A DNA stretch of 64,000 nucleotides. Origin: Cupriavidus pampae (GTDB lineage: Bacteria > Pseudomonadota > Gammaproteobacteria > Burkholderiales > Burkholderiaceae). The stretch's first letter is position 1; each line of letters starts with the position of its first letter. Below the pieces are notes generated by a model. It saw only the letters and a list, made by a program, of their open reading frames with translations. It was not told where the DNA came from and did not search any database. Where the stretch lies: positions 62,001-126,000 of the forward strand of contig NZ_CAJZAG010000009.1 of NCBI RefSeq assembly GCF_914271485.1, given 5' to 3'. This document shows, piece by piece, positions 40,475-50,276 of the stretch. A program made the position numbers and the translations under genes.

Positions 40475-42124
40475 TCAGCGAGCGGCCTTGACCTTGGCGC
40501 AACCGTTCATGCAGAGCGTGACGATATTGCCGTCGACCATCGAGTCCAGCCCCGCGAACATCGGGTTGCTGCCCAATGCCATGGCCACAGCCTGATCGAG
40601 CGGATCGGTGCCACGATAGGTGGCCACCACCTCGAACTTGTCGGTACCGGCCTGACGTTGCGTGGCCTTGTCCAGGCCCGGCACGTTCTTCAGCGCCTGA
40701 TTGAACGCGGTGCGATTCATCAGCGTGAGGGCGCCGCCGGTCAGGCGAATCACGTACTCGGCGCCGTACATGGTGCGGCGCTTGACGAAGTCCTGAATCC
40801 GCTTGCCCACCTGATTGCCGAGGCTGGCGGCGAGCTTGCCCGCGAGCTTGGCGCGGCAGTCGTCGGAAGAGATGCCGATGGCCGCTTCCGATTGCGTGGC
40901 GGAGCCGATGTCCTCACCGGTCTTGGTGGAGAACGTCTTGGTGCTGGCCACGCCCGTGCAGGCGGGCTGTCCCGAGTTGCGGTCCACGCCCACGTCGTAG
41001 ATCACGGACGAACCGATCATCAGGTAGTCCGCGGTCGCTTCCTGCCGCGCGAACTCGGTGTACTTGGCCAGATCGGCACCGTTCTCGAGCTGGTCGAGCG
41101 TAATGGCGCGGTTGCCGAAGTACTTGCTCTTGAACAGCGCGTTGTCGATGACCTTGATATCGAGGTCGTTCAACTGGCCCTTGAGCTCGTTATAGGTGTA
41201 GTTCTTCTTGTCCGGCCCGGTGTTCTGCGGCTGGTACTTGACCAGCTTGCGGAAGTACGTGTTGTTGTGGTCCTCGGCACTGACGTCGCGCGCATAGGCC
41301 TGCTGCGACGACGATGCCGACGCCACGTTGCTGCTGCTGGCGGCGGCCACCTGACGCGAGGCCGCGCCGGCCGCCTGACGGCTGCTGGCACTGGCTGCGT
41401 CATAACGCCCGCTGTCGCGGCCGGCGACCGCGGCCTCGCCGCCATAGCCATCGCGCGCGGCACCGACCACCTGCGTATCGCGGGCCGCGCTCACGCGACC
41501 GGCGGCGCTTTCCTTGACCGCGTAGGCGGCTTGTTCCTTCGATGCGTACGCCGAATTGTTGCTGGCGGCGTAGGCGGCCTTGCGCGAGCTCGACGATGCT
41601 TCCTTGTCGTTGTAGCTGCTACCTTCCTCGTGGCGGAACTCGGTCAGTTCTTCCAACGGCGCGCGCAGGTTGGTCGGCGTGGTGAAGAACTCGTCCATCA
41701 TCACGAGAATCGGCTGGCTGCGCGTGGCGGTGGTGTTGAGCGCCAGGCCGAGATCGCTGATCTGCGTGCGCAGTTCCTTGTCATCCATGCGCAGCGTGAT
41801 GCTGATGCGATACTGTCCATCGACCGCGCTCGGGGCAGGGCTGAAGAACGCTTCCTCGCCGACCTGGACCACCAGATCGTCGAGCTTGGCCTGTACGTCC
41901 GGATTCTTGCTGGTGCCGGCACCGACCACCTTGTCCAGCGCGGCGAGCACCGCATTGCGCTTGGCCTGACGCAGCGCCGACGTGCGTACGGAGGCAAGAT
42001 CGTCCGTAATCGTCGCGCTGCCCACGCCGCGCGCTTCGATATCCATGGCATATGCGATGGGCATGGCCATCGTCAGGGCGAACGCTACCCCAGCCAGTCG
42101 AACTGGCTTTTTGTCAGAAATCAT
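40475..42124 (-). CDS. Exported FlgT/LPP20-like protein with Ser/Ala/Tyr-rich insert (first gene of trio)
   Basis: A 549-residue protein with a signal peptide (cleavage near AYA-M27). The N-terminal domain (IEARGVGSATITDDLASVRT, SALRQAKRNAVLAALDKVVG) resembles the N-terminal domain of FlgT/LPP20-type envelope proteins. Residues about 168-282 are a low-complexity Ser/Ala/Gln/Tyr-rich stretch with repeated AYA and SSRQAAGA-like units. The C-terminal domain (FARQEATADYLMIGSSVIYD, KLAASLGNQVGKRIQDFVKRR) resembles FlgO/CsgG-like envelope folds. It ends with a Cys pair (TLCMNGCAK). No flagellar or curli genes are nearby. The ATG at 42124 is chosen by the signal peptide. Confidence 0.72.
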   Translation of the reverse strand: MISDKKPVRLAGVAFALTMAMPIAYAMDIEARGVGSATITDDLASVRTSALRQAKRNAVLAALDKVVGAGTSKNPDVQAKLDDLVVQVGEEAFFSPAPSAVDGQYRISITLRMDDKELRTQISDLGLALNTTATRSQPILVMMDEFFTTPTNLRAPLEELTEFRHEEGSSYNDKEASSSSRKAAYAASNNSAYASKEQAAYAVKESAAGRVSAARDTQVVGAARDGYGGEAAVAGRDSGRYDAASASSRQAAGAASRQVAAASSSNVASASSSQQAYARDVSAEDHNNTYFRKLVKYQPQNTGPDKKNYTYNELKGQLNDLDIKVIDNALFKSKYFGNRAITLDQLENGADLAKYTEFARQEATADYLMIGSSVIYDVGVDRNSGQPACTGVASTKTFSTKTGEDIGSATQSEAAIGISSDDCRAKLAGKLAASLGNQVGKRIQDFVKRRTMYGAEYVIRLTGGALTLMNRTAFNQALKNVPGLDKATQRQAGTDKFEVVATYRGTDPLDQAVAMALGSNPMFAGLDSMVDGNIVTLCMNGCAKVKAAR

Positions 42125-42318
42125 TGTGTGCTCTTCAGTGAGTGCGCGGCGTGCGCTATGAATCGATGCCGCGACAGGATGCAAGAGCAACCGTGTCCAG
42201 GGCACCGAAAACGTGCATTAATGATACGGATTTCGTGTGATTTATGCGATGCAATTTCGCCCCTACTAGAGAGGGGCGTAGATCCGCGCGCGCGTGCCGA
42301 TAAATGGACCGATGAGGG

Positions 42319-44340
42319 CTAGCGCGTTGCGCTCATGCCGTTCACATACACGTCGAACGTGGTCACCACGTTGCTGACCGCCTGATCGAGATCGTCGGCC
42401 GATGGGTCGACATCTGGCGTGGGCATCGTTGCTGCCGGCGTGTTCAACGTCGTCGTCAGCCCAATCGCGATTGCATCGTATCGATCGGCACGCTGCCGGT
42501 CGCGCGCGCCCGGCTCGCCAACGCGCAATACTTCGATCACCGCGGCGGCGCCGCAGACGATGCGAATCGCGCCAATCAGCTCACGCAACTGCTCCAGATG
42601 CTCCGAGCGCCAGCGGCCTTCCATCAGCATGCGTTCGCGCGCGGTTTCCAGGCGCGTACTGGCCAGACCGGCCTCGCTTTGCAGATGATCGAGCGCGGCG
42701 GCATCGCCCACACCCAGCCTGCGTACGGCGGCGGCAAACTTCAGGTTGGCGGACAGCGCGGCCGAGAGGGCGCCGATGACGCCGTTGTTGGCGCGCTCCG
42801 GCCACAGCAGGAAACTTGCCGCCACGCCGACGCACGCGCCCACGAACTCGTTGATCAGGCGCGCCATGATCAGACCTTCCGCAGGGCGGATAAAGTCAGA
42901 CAGCAGCATGAACATCGGCGTTAGAAACACGACGAACAGGCCATAGTTCACCAGTCGCAGCGAGACGGTCACCGCGGCCAGCGGCAGGATGGCCAGCGTC
43001 ATCGCTACCGGGCCGGACAGATGCGTGAGCAGAAACGCCGCGAAGATGCCGCCGATAAAACTGCCGATCGCGCGTTCGAGCACGCGCAGCCACGTGTTGG
43101 CCGAGATCGGCTGCGTCACGACAATCGCGGCGATTGCACCCCAGTAGGCGAACGTCACGTTGAGCCACGTGCAGATCAGATAGGCCAGCGTAGACGCGGC
43201 GGCCACGCGCAACGCATGACGCCAGACCAGCGTGTCGATATGGAAGGGCGTTGGCGGCGTGGCAGCCGGGGAGGGGAGCGGTGCCGCCGCAAATGCGGGG
43301 ATATGGGCGGTCAGGCGCATGATGGCGTTCGCGGCGAAAGCCACGGCGCGGGCGACCTGATCCTTGCGACCTGCTGTTTGCCGCAACAGCGCATTGGCTT
43401 GCGCGATAGGCACATCGGCCATTGGCCGCTCCTGCTGCGCGAGATCGCCGAGGCTTTGCAGCAGTTGTCGCAAGCCCTGGAGCAGTGGGCGCCAGTCCTC
43501 GTGAATCGTGACCGCCGGGTTGCGGCGCGAATGGCCAATGGCGATCAGCGCGGAGAACACCCGGCCTGCCGTGTCGATGCCCGGACCCAGCACCGGGCTC
43601 GTCCGCACGTCATGCGCCGCCAGTGCGCGACCGCGTTCGATCGCCATGCGCACACCGCGGCGATACACGGTATCGAATTCGTCCCAGCCGTCCCTGTCCA
43701 TGCCTGGGCGGGCATCGAGCGTTTCCAGATGGCCCGCCATAGCATCGAGCCGGGTGAAGACCGCGGCGAGCGTGAAGCAGGCCGATTGGCGGAATGGAAT
43801 CGGCCAGAGCACGATGCAGAACAGCATGGCCCAGAAGGAGCCGAGCAGGAAATAACCGCCTTGCGCCAGCGCGCCTGTCAATGGCTCCGGCGAGGCGATA
43901 CCGATCACGACCGCCAGCGAGGCAATCAGCCCTGCCTGGGCCGGCCCCGGGCCGAGCGATGGCTTATAGGAGCGTGTAAGCCCACACAGGAAGACGAGCA
44001 CGAACAGCGTAACGACGCTGGCGGCGTAGCCCCAATGCGCGAGCCAGGCTGAAAGCGGCAGCACCACGACGCCTAACGCCGTAAACACGCCCATGGTTTT
44101 GAGCCGCTCGGCCTTGGCGCCCTGTGGATCGCACAGGCAGTTCCAGAACGCGGCCACCGCGCCGAAGGCGATTTCCGGTCGTGCGAGCAACACCGCCGCA
44201 CAGAGCATCGGAGCCATCGCCAGCGCGGCATGAATCCCTTCCGCGATCGCAATGCGTTCCGGCGTCACGGCAAAAACATGGCCTTCCGACCGCAACGTGC
44301 GCCGGCTGACCAGAGAGACAAGCTTGCCGATAAGGGCCAT
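42319..44340 (-). CDS. FUSC-family inner-membrane exporter (AaeB/YccS-like)
   Basis: A 673-residue protein with two FUSC membrane blocks (about residues 30-190 and 370-520) joined by a cytosolic segment. The conserved CDPQGAKAERLKT-type loop and YWGAIAAIVVTQPISANTWL are typical. AaeB-type members export aromatic acids with an AaeA adaptor, but no adaptor or outer-membrane channel gene is adjacent. The substrate is therefore unknown. It starts with ATG at 44340 and is monocistronic. Confidence 0.88.
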   Translation of the reverse strand: MALIGKLVSLVSRRTLRSEGHVFAVTPERIAIAEGIHAALAMAPMLCAAVLLARPEIAFGAVAAFWNCLCDPQGAKAERLKTMGVFTALGVVVLPLSAWLAHWGYAASVVTLFVLVFLCGLTRSYKPSLGPGPAQAGLIASLAVVIGIASPEPLTGALAQGGYFLLGSFWAMLFCIVLWPIPFRQSACFTLAAVFTRLDAMAGHLETLDARPGMDRDGWDEFDTVYRRGVRMAIERGRALAAHDVRTSPVLGPGIDTAGRVFSALIAIGHSRRNPAVTIHEDWRPLLQGLRQLLQSLGDLAQQERPMADVPIAQANALLRQTAGRKDQVARAVAFAANAIMRLTAHIPAFAAAPLPSPAATPPTPFHIDTLVWRHALRVAAASTLAYLICTWLNVTFAYWGAIAAIVVTQPISANTWLRVLERAIGSFIGGIFAAFLLTHLSGPVAMTLAILPLAAVTVSLRLVNYGLFVVFLTPMFMLLSDFIRPAEGLIMARLINEFVGACVGVAASFLLWPERANNGVIGALSAALSANLKFAAAVRRLGVGDAAALDHLQSEAGLASTRLETARERMLMEGRWRSEHLEQLRELIGAIRIVCGAAAVIEVLRVGEPGARDRQRADRYDAIAIGLTTTLNTPAATMPTPDVDPSADDLDQAVSNVVTTFDVYVNGMSATR

Positions 44341-44428
44341 GGGACCTTCGCATGTGGCTGCTACCTCATTCTAGATACCCATGAGATTCCAGCAAGCTCG
44401 ACTTTGGTCGGGGTCGATACCGTCAGAA

Positions 44429-45724
44429 TCAGCAATAGCCCTTCACCACGACACTGGCATGCCTTGCTTCCTGTGCCTGCATAAAGGCGTGCGCTGCATC
44501 GAGCCGTTCCGATCTGAGATAGGCCGCCACCAGTGTGAATGCCACAAGATCACGCTGCGCCCGGCTGCCGCCGATGCAGACGGTCTGCGGCCATGCCTGT
44601 TCGAGCGCCTGGATGGCACCCTCCCAGTCTTCGGCGGCGTAGGCGGCGAAGCCATCGGCGATAAGGACGACGACCTCCGTGGCGGGATAGGACATGCCCT
44701 CGATCAGGTCGCGAATCTCCGCAAGGCGGCCCTGCAACGCCTCGAAATCGTCAGCGGCGATACAGGCGATCATTGCGTGAACGTCGGCATAGCCGAGACC
44801 CGCCTTGGGATAGCAGCGCGCGGCATGTTCCCGTAGCGCCTGCCAGGCATCGATGTCACGCGACCACCCGGCAAGCTCCGCGCGCCAGAGGAATGACACG
44901 CTATCCGTGACCACGTTGATGGGCGGTCCCCACGCGCCGCCGGGACGTACGCTGGTGCGAAATACCTGCCAGGCACGTTCGGCCTTGCCCAGGGCCAGCG
45001 CGGCGAGCGCAACATGCCAGGACAGATGGCAGTGCGTAAGGCTGCGAGGGTCGTGCTGCGGCATCCACCCCTCGAGAAAATCCAGTATCTGCGCGGTTTC
45101 TCCGCGTTCGTACATCACGTGTGCACGGAAGTGTGCGGCGTGGGCATGGCGCGGATTGGCGGCAAACGCGCGATCCAGCAGGCGCCACGCTTCATCTAAT
45201 CGACCAGTCTCACAAGCCGCGAAACCGAGCATCGCCTCGAACCACCAGTCCTGACCGTAGTCAGGCGCGAGCGAGGACAGGAACGCGTAGAGCGCTTCCT
45301 CGTGAGCCGGATCGCCGCTGAAACCATAGAGTCCGAACACGCTCGTGGCCGGCGCCAGCACCATAGCGTCTCTCGGCCAGTCGCGGAGATGATCGTGCAT
45401 GGCGCGCATCGCTTCGCGTGGCTTGCCCTGGATACCGAGGGCCAGAACGTTGGCGTGACTGCGTTCGCGCGGCGTGGCATCGGCGACCAGACTGACGGCG
45501 TCCGCGGCCAGCTCACGCGCGGCTTTCACCTCACCGTCAAGAAAGATGCCGCGCGCGAGGGCGATCTTCGGCAACGCGAACGAAGGGTCGCGATCCACGG
45601 CCTCGGCGAGATGCGCGCGATACCCGGCCACGCCGGAAATCACGCTATCGACCCCGGCCACGTAGGCATCGCGAGCAGCGGGCGATGTCGTGGATACCTC
45701 CAGCCCGTATCGATCAGTCAGCAT
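44429..45724 (-). CDS. Tetratricopeptide repeat protein, TTC38-like
   Basis: A 431-residue helical protein. The opening LEVSTTSPAARDAYVAGVDS and the segments GYRAHLAEAVDRDPSFALPKIALA, GFAACETGRLDEAWRLLDRAFAANPRHAHAAHF (fragments) read as TPR repeats of the TTC38 family. No signal peptide or enzyme motif is seen. TPRs mediate protein binding; the partner is unknown. It is divergent from the YqhD-like gene across 150 bp. Confidence 0.8.
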   Translation of the reverse strand: MLTDRYGLEVSTTSPAARDAYVAGVDSVISGVAGYRAHLAEAVDRDPSFALPKIALARGIFLDGEVKAARELAADAVSLVADATPRERSHANVLALGIQGKPREAMRAMHDHLRDWPRDAMVLAPATSVFGLYGFSGDPAHEEALYAFLSSLAPDYGQDWWFEAMLGFAACETGRLDEAWRLLDRAFAANPRHAHAAHFRAHVMYERGETAQILDFLEGWMPQHDPRSLTHCHLSWHVALAALALGKAERAWQVFRTSVRPGGAWGPPINVVTDSVSFLWRAELAGWSRDIDAWQALREHAARCYPKAGLGYADVHAMIACIAADDFEALQGRLAEIRDLIEGMSYPATEVVVLIADGFAAYAAEDWEGAIQALEQAWPQTVCIGGSRAQRDLVAFTLVAAYLRSERLDAAHAFMQAQEARHASVVVKGYC

Positions 45725-45797
45725 ATTCGGCTCCTGACACTCAGGCCGCGAATACGGCCGTGCGATTATGAAACTGTAGTTGTCAGCCTATCAACCT

Positions 45798-45815
45798 GGA
45801 TCGCTCTACTGATCC
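45798..45815. promoter_or_regulatory. Inverted repeat GGATC-N8-GATCC
   Basis: Located 60 bp before the alcohol dehydrogenase gene and 74 bp from the TPR gene start. The arms extend with CC/GG after one mismatch. It may be the operator for an aldehyde-responsive or other regulator; weak evidence. Confidence 0.35.
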
Positions 45816-45874
45816 GGGCTCGCAGTACTTATATTCGTCGGACTCAATCGGTACATCAAGAAAGGTCCGTTCCC

Positions 45875-47038
45875 ATGTTCAACTTCAACCTCCACGCGCC
45901 GACCAAAGTCCTGTTTGGCAAGGATCAGATCGCCGGTATCGCCGCCGAAATTCCCGCGGAAGCGCGTGTGCTCATCACTTACGGCGGCGGCAGCATCAAG
46001 CGCAATGGCGTGCTGGATGCCGTACGCAAGGCGTTGGGCGACCGCGTCGTGTTTGAATTCGGTGGTATCGAGCCGAACCCCGATTACGCCACGCTGATGA
46101 ACGCCGCAAATCTGGGTCTGGAGAAGCAGGTGGACTTTCTGCTTGCGGTCGGCGGCGGATCCGTGGCCGACGGCACCAAGTTCATCGCCGCGGCCATGCG
46201 CTTCAAGGGCGACGCGTGGGAGATTCTCGCCAAGCGTAGCGTTGCCGCCAGCCTCGAATCGGCTGTGCCCATCGGCGTGGTGCTGACGCTGCCGGCCACG
46301 GGCTCGGAAATGAATGCCGGCGCTGTGATCAGCCGGCGCGAAACCGGCGACAAGCTCGATTTCCACTCGGCGCATGTGTTTCCCCGTTTTGCGGTGCTCG
46401 ATCCTGTGACCACCTTCACGTTACCGGAGCGGCAGACCATCAACGGTGTCGTCGACGCGTTCGTTCACACGACCGAGCAATACCTGACCTATCCGGTCAA
46501 CGCCAAAGTGCAGGACCGCATGGCGGAAGGCATCCTGCTCACGCTCATCGAGGATGGTCCGAAGGTACTCGCGCATCCCGAAGACTATGATGCGCGCGCC
46601 AACGTGATGTGGGCTGCCACGATGGCGCTCAATGGATTCATCGGCGCCGGTGTGCCGCAGGACTGGGCCACGCATATGGTGGGTCACGAACTGACCGCGA
46701 TGCATGGTCTGGACCATGCGCAAACGCTCGCCATCGTGCTGCCGTCGATGCTTGCCGCGCGTCGCGAGCAGAAGCGCGAGAAGCTGCTTCAGTATGCCGA
46801 GCGCGTATGGAATATCCGCGAGGGCAGTGAAGCGGAGCGGATCGACGCGGCCATCGAAGCCACGCGTGCATTCTTCGAACGCATGGGTGCGTCGACTCGG
46901 CTCTCCGGGTATGGCATCGACGCCAGCCGCATCGAGGATATCGTCAGCAAGCTCGAAGAGCACGGCATGACGGCCCTCGGCGAGCATGGTGACATCACGC
47001 TCGATATCAGCCGCAAGGTGCTACTGGCTGCGGCCTGA
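45875..47038 (+). CDS. yqhD: Iron/zinc-type alcohol (aldehyde) dehydrogenase, YqhD-like
   Basis: A 387-residue group III metal-dependent alcohol dehydrogenase that in relatives reduces toxic aldehydes with NADPH. The metal ligands sit at Asp194, His198, His267 and His281 (VVDAFVHTT, WATHMVGHE, GLDHAQTL), at the same numbers as in E. coli YqhD. The cofactor motif is AVGGGSVADGTKF. The start is set at 45875; there is a weak AAAGG about ten bases upstream. It is followed 12 bp later by the convergent FetB gene. Confidence 0.93.
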   Translation: MFNFNLHAPTKVLFGKDQIAGIAAEIPAEARVLITYGGGSIKRNGVLDAVRKALGDRVVFEFGGIEPNPDYATLMNAANLGLEKQVDFLLAVGGGSVADGTKFIAAAMRFKGDAWEILAKRSVAASLESAVPIGVVLTLPATGSEMNAGAVISRRETGDKLDFHSAHVFPRFAVLDPVTTFTLPERQTINGVVDAFVHTTEQYLTYPVNAKVQDRMAEGILLTLIEDGPKVLAHPEDYDARANVMWAATMALNGFIGAGVPQDWATHMVGHELTAMHGLDHAQTLAIVLPSMLAARREQKREKLLQYAERVWNIREGSEAERIDAAIEATRAFFERMGASTRLSGYGIDASRIEDIVSKLEEHGMTALGEHGDITLDISRKVLLAAA

Positions 47039-47050
47039 CGCATTGGCTGT

Positions 47051-47848
47051 CTACCGAGCCTGGAGCCGGTCGAGTCTGAGCCTGTGGCGCGCATCGGTCA
47101 GTCGCCACAGAGCCAGCCACGCCGCCAGTACCACGGCGAGGATGCTGCCGCCCGAGAGCAGGAACATGAGGAGAATCTGGTAGCGGGCCGCTTCGATCGG
47201 GTCCATGCCGGCGAGGATCTGTCCCGTCATGATGCCGGGCAGGGTGATGATGCCCGCGGCTGCCATCGTATTGATGGTGGGCAGCAGGCCGCTCCGGACC
47301 GCTTGCCGCAGGATCGGGCGCAATGCGGTCTGACGGTCCGCGCCGAGGGCCAGCCGCGCGTCGATTGCCTGCCGTTGGTGCCAGGCCGTATTGAACGTGG
47401 TTTGCAGGGTCAGGCTGGCGGCGTTCATCGCGTTGCCGAGGATGATGCCGGCGAGGGGAATGGCGTGGCGCGCGTCATACCAGGGGGAAGGGCGCAGGGC
47501 GGTGACCAGTGCAAGCACGGTGACCACGATGGTGGGGATGCTGACCGAGGCCAGCCCAAGTAGCCATTGCCAGCGCCCGTCCAAACGTCGCTCCTGCCGG
47601 CTTCCGGCTTCGCGTGCGGCGGCCAGGATCATCGCGACAACCAATATCAGCGTGAGCCAGGGCGACGCAATCGAGAACGCGATGCGCAGGACGAAACCGA
47701 CCAGCAACAGCTGTACGACCATGCGAATCGCGGCGACCAGCAGGGTGCGATGAATGCCCAGGGACATCGCCAGCGAGAGCAGGGCGCCAGCGACGATCAG
47801 GCCGCTGGCGAGCACGAGGTCGCTGGTGGAAAGCAGAATCGGATTCAT
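47051..47848 (-). CDS. fetB: FetB-like ABC permease (UPF0014, iron export)
   Basis: A 265-residue inner-membrane protein with six to seven hydrophobic segments. Family features are AAIRMVVQLLLVGFVLR, RHAIPLAGIILGNAMNAASLTL and ALGADRQTALRPILRQAVRSG, then TLPGIMTGQILAGMDPIEAA. It acts with FetA; in E. coli FetAB exports iron and protects against peroxide. It overlaps fetA by 4 bp. Internal stretches such as ILVVAMILAAAREAGS are usual. Confidence 0.9.
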   Translation of the reverse strand: MNPILLSTSDLVLASGLIVAGALLSLAMSLGIHRTLLVAAIRMVVQLLLVGFVLRIAFSIASPWLTLILVVAMILAAAREAGSRQERRLDGRWQWLLGLASVSIPTIVVTVLALVTALRPSPWYDARHAIPLAGIILGNAMNAASLTLQTTFNTAWHQRQAIDARLALGADRQTALRPILRQAVRSGLLPTINTMAAAGIITLPGIMTGQILAGMDPIEAARYQILLMFLLSGGSILAVVLAAWLALWRLTDARHRLRLDRLQAR

Positions 47849-48462
47849 GCGACGACGACCTCCAGCCCCGCGGCACAAAGGCGGAGGTGCTTGCCTTGCA
47901 AACGCGCGGCTTGCTCTGTGTTGTGGGTGACGACGAGCAGTCCCATGCCAGCCGTCATCCGATCATTCAATATCGCTTCGACGGCAAGCGTTGAGTCGCG
48001 ATCGAGTCCCGACGTTGGCTCGTCCAGCAGCAGGAAACGTGGGCGAAGGGTAATCGCGCGCAGCAACGCCAGCCGCTGACGCTCGCCGGTCGACAGGTGA
48101 CTGACCTGAGCATCAAGAATGTCGTCGCGCAGATGTAGCGCCCGCAGGAGCGCTGGCAACGCCAGATTGAGCACGTCGCGGATTTCAAAATGGCTGCGCA
48201 CATCGTCCGCCCACCAGCCGGACTCGGCGGCCACGTAGACGACCTCCCGCCGCCACGCCGGGCCGCTCAGGCTTTCTCGTGACGTGCTGCCAATCCGGAC
48301 GTCCCCAGAACTCGGAATCAGATCCGCAATCATGCGCAAGACGAGGCTCTTGCCACTGCCGGAGGCGCCGGACAGAACGGTGCAGCGTCCGGGCGGAACA
48401 TCAAAGTCGAAAGGACCTCGACCATGACCAGCAAGCTGGCGAATCTGGAGGCAGCCGTCCAT
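47845..48462 (-). CDS. fetA: FetA-like ABC ATPase
   Basis: A 205-residue short ATPase with Walker A GASGSGKS (residues 32-39), signature LSTGERQRLALLRA and Walker B RFLLLDEPTSGLD, followed by VVTHNTEQAARL. Length and the fused position before a UPF0014 permease identify FetA. It is the first gene of the pair; the 313-bp region upstream faces a divergent DUF2501 gene. Confidence 0.88.
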   Translation of the reverse strand: MDGCLQIRQLAGHGRGPFDFDVPPGRCTVLSGASGSGKSLVLRMIADLIPSSGDVRIGSTSRESLSGPAWRREVVYVAAESGWWADDVRSHFEIRDVLNLALPALLRALHLRDDILDAQVSHLSTGERQRLALLRAITLRPRFLLLDEPTSGLDRDSTLAVEAILNDRMTAGMGLLVVTHNTEQAARLQGKHLRLCAAGLEVVVA

Positions 48463-48775
48463 GGGTGGCGAAGTGTAGTGGGGTCGCGGACGAGGATACC
48501 GACGTTCGCTTAAGCGCGGATTAGTCGGGGGTGGCCATCATTCCGGTGCGCACATCATTTAACATAATAACTGTTGTATCAACATTCGTTTGTTAGGGCC
48601 AATTTAGAATGTCCGCACCCCCTTTGAGGCAATTAAAAATGTCGTAACTTGCCCCAAGCGTAGAAGGATTTGCCAGCTGGGCCTCAGTTACCGCCACGAT
48701 AACGTCACGCCCGGAAGCCGATCCCGGCATATAGTGGAGACGCCATTCACAGCAAGACCTGATGAGGAGTCTCCT
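48463..48775. other. Divergent intergenic region, fetA / DUF2501 gene
   Basis: 313 bp without a gene. A+T-rich around 48555-48620, with a small palindrome GTTG-TAT-CAAC (48573-48583). TATAGT near 48730 may be a -10 element for the rightward gene. No Fur-box-like or riboswitch-like element was seen. Confidence 0.5.
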
Positions 48776-49240
48776 ATGACTGCGTCTGTCTTCTTTCGCC
48801 GCGCCGCATTGCTCGCTTCGGTATCCCTGCTCGTGCTATCGGGCACCGCCAATGCCCAGATCGGCGATATGCTGAAATCATCGCCATTAGGCGGCAGCTC
48901 CGGTCAGGGTGCCTCCGGTGGACTCGGCGGGCTTGGTTCGCTCGGCGGGTTGTCGGCGTCGTCGGTCAGTTCCGGCTCGGCTGGCAATGCGGCTGGCGTC
49001 ATCGAGTTCTGCGTCAAGAACAACTATCTGAACGCCGACTCCGCAACGTCCGCGGTCAAGGACAAGCTGCTTGGCTCAGTCTCGGGCGGCACCAAGGACA
49101 GCGGCTACAGCGATGGCTCGCGCGGCGTGCTATCCACGAGCAGTGGCAGCAAGCTCGACCTCAGCGGCGGCGGACTCAAGGCGGAAGTCACCAAGCAGGT
49201 CTGCGACAAAATCCTGGCGCAAGGCAAGTCCATGCTTTGA
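48776..49240 (+). CDS. DUF2501-family exported protein (YjjA-like)
   Basis: A 154-residue protein with a Sec signal peptide (AALLASVSLLVLSGTANA) and a Gly/Ser-rich spacer (LGGSSGQGASGGLGGLGSLG). The DUF2501 core reads AAGVIEFCVKNNYLNADSAT, VKDKLLGSV and EVTKQVCDKILAQGKSML. Two Cys residues are spaced for a disulfide. The function of this family is unknown. GAGGAGT lies about ten bases before the start. Confidence 0.85.
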   Translation: MTASVFFRRAALLASVSLLVLSGTANAQIGDMLKSSPLGGSSGQGASGGLGGLGSLGGLSASSVSSGSAGNAAGVIEFCVKNNYLNADSATSAVKDKLLGSVSGGTKDSGYSDGSRGVLSTSSGSKLDLSGGGLKAEVTKQVCDKILAQGKSML

Positions 49241-49376
49241 GCAGCGCGCGGTCTCGACCGCGCCTCCGATTGTTTCCCGGCGCGCACCATAGTGTGTTCA
49301 TTGGCATGCCTACCGAGCGATGACTCGGCTGCCTAAGCTCCTTCTCACAAGACGTTGTGAGAAACAGGAGTCAATC

Positions 49377-50276
49377 ATGTGCCTTTGCCACGGATCACTT
49401 TACCCTGAGCACGATCTGGTTCCGTCGCATTACGCGACGCGTATCGGTGACATCGATGTAATGGTCATCAGCGATGGGGCGATACCCGTACCCGCCGACG
49501 TTCTGGGTACGAACGTTGACGCGGCCGACCGGGACGCCACGCTGCGCGGCAGATTCCTGCCGGACGTGATCGATTGGGGATTGAATGTCGTCGTGGTGCG
49601 TAGCGGCGGCCGGACGATTCTCATCGATGCTGGGATGGGTTCGGAAATGCCGGAATCCAAGCGGACCGGACGGTTGGCCCTGCGATTGCAAAGCGCCGGC
49701 ATCGATCCTGGGACCATCACCGATGTCATCGCGACCCACATTCACATGGACCATATCGGCGGCCTGCTCGACGAACGGCTGAGAAGCCAGATGCGCCCGG
49801 ACCTGCGGATCCATGTGTCGCACACCGATGTCGAGTTCTTCGAGTCGCCCGATTTCTCCCACAACACATTCAATGGGATTCAGGACATCATCCGCACCAG
49901 CTCCCGCAAGTTTCTGGACGCGTACAAGAACGAGTTGCAGCCGTTCGACAAAGAGTACGAGGTGGCGCCGGGAGTCGTCGCCACACTCACCGGCGGCCAC
50001 ACACCCGGGCACAGCGTGGTCCGCGTGTCGTCCGGCGGTGAGCGGATGACGTTCGCTGGTGACGCATTGGTGCCGGTCGGGATCGAATGCCCTGAATGGC
50101 AAAATGCCTTTGATCACGAACCCGAGGAGGCGACTCGCGTCCGCGTTCGCCTCTTGCGCGAAGCTGCGGAGACTGGCGAGCTGTTTCTGGCCAGCCACCT
50201 ATCGTTCCCGTCGCTCGGGCACGTCGCGGTCGATGGCAAGGCCTTCCGCTATGTGCCAGCCAACTGGGCATATTGA
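49377..50276 (+). CDS. Metallo-beta-lactamase-fold hydrolase (lactonase-like)
   Basis: A 299-residue cytosolic MBL enzyme with HIHMDH at residues 121-126 (ATHIHMDHIGGL). Further ligands are in GGHTPGHSVVR and the bridging Asp in FAGDALV. The layout resembles quorum-quenching lactonases and other MBL hydrolases, but the substrate is not deducible. CAGGAG lies nine bases before the ATG at 49377. Unlike the MBL-fold protein at 13570 it has no signal peptide. The next gene, an exported cupin, starts 78 bp after its stop and might be co-transcribed. Confidence 0.85.
   Translation: MCLCHGSLYPEHDLVPSHYATRIGDIDVMVISDGAIPVPADVLGTNVDAADRDATLRGRFLPDVIDWGLNVVVVRSGGRTILIDAGMGSEMPESKRTGRLALRLQSAGIDPGTITDVIATHIHMDHIGGLLDERLRSQMRPDLRIHVSHTDVEFFESPDFSHNTFNGIQDIIRTSSRKFLDAYKNELQPFDKEYEVAPGVVATLTGGHTPGHSVVRVSSGGERMTFAGDALVPVGIECPEWQNAFDHEPEEATRVRVRLLREAAETGELFLASHLSFPSLGHVAVDGKAFRYVPANWAY

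Noticed and set aside
38611..42322. Two open frames of over 600 codons on the plus strand
   Set aside because: They are antisense to the exported trio, which have signal peptides and coherent domains. The plus-strand frames have Arg/His/Ala-rich shadows and no start signals.
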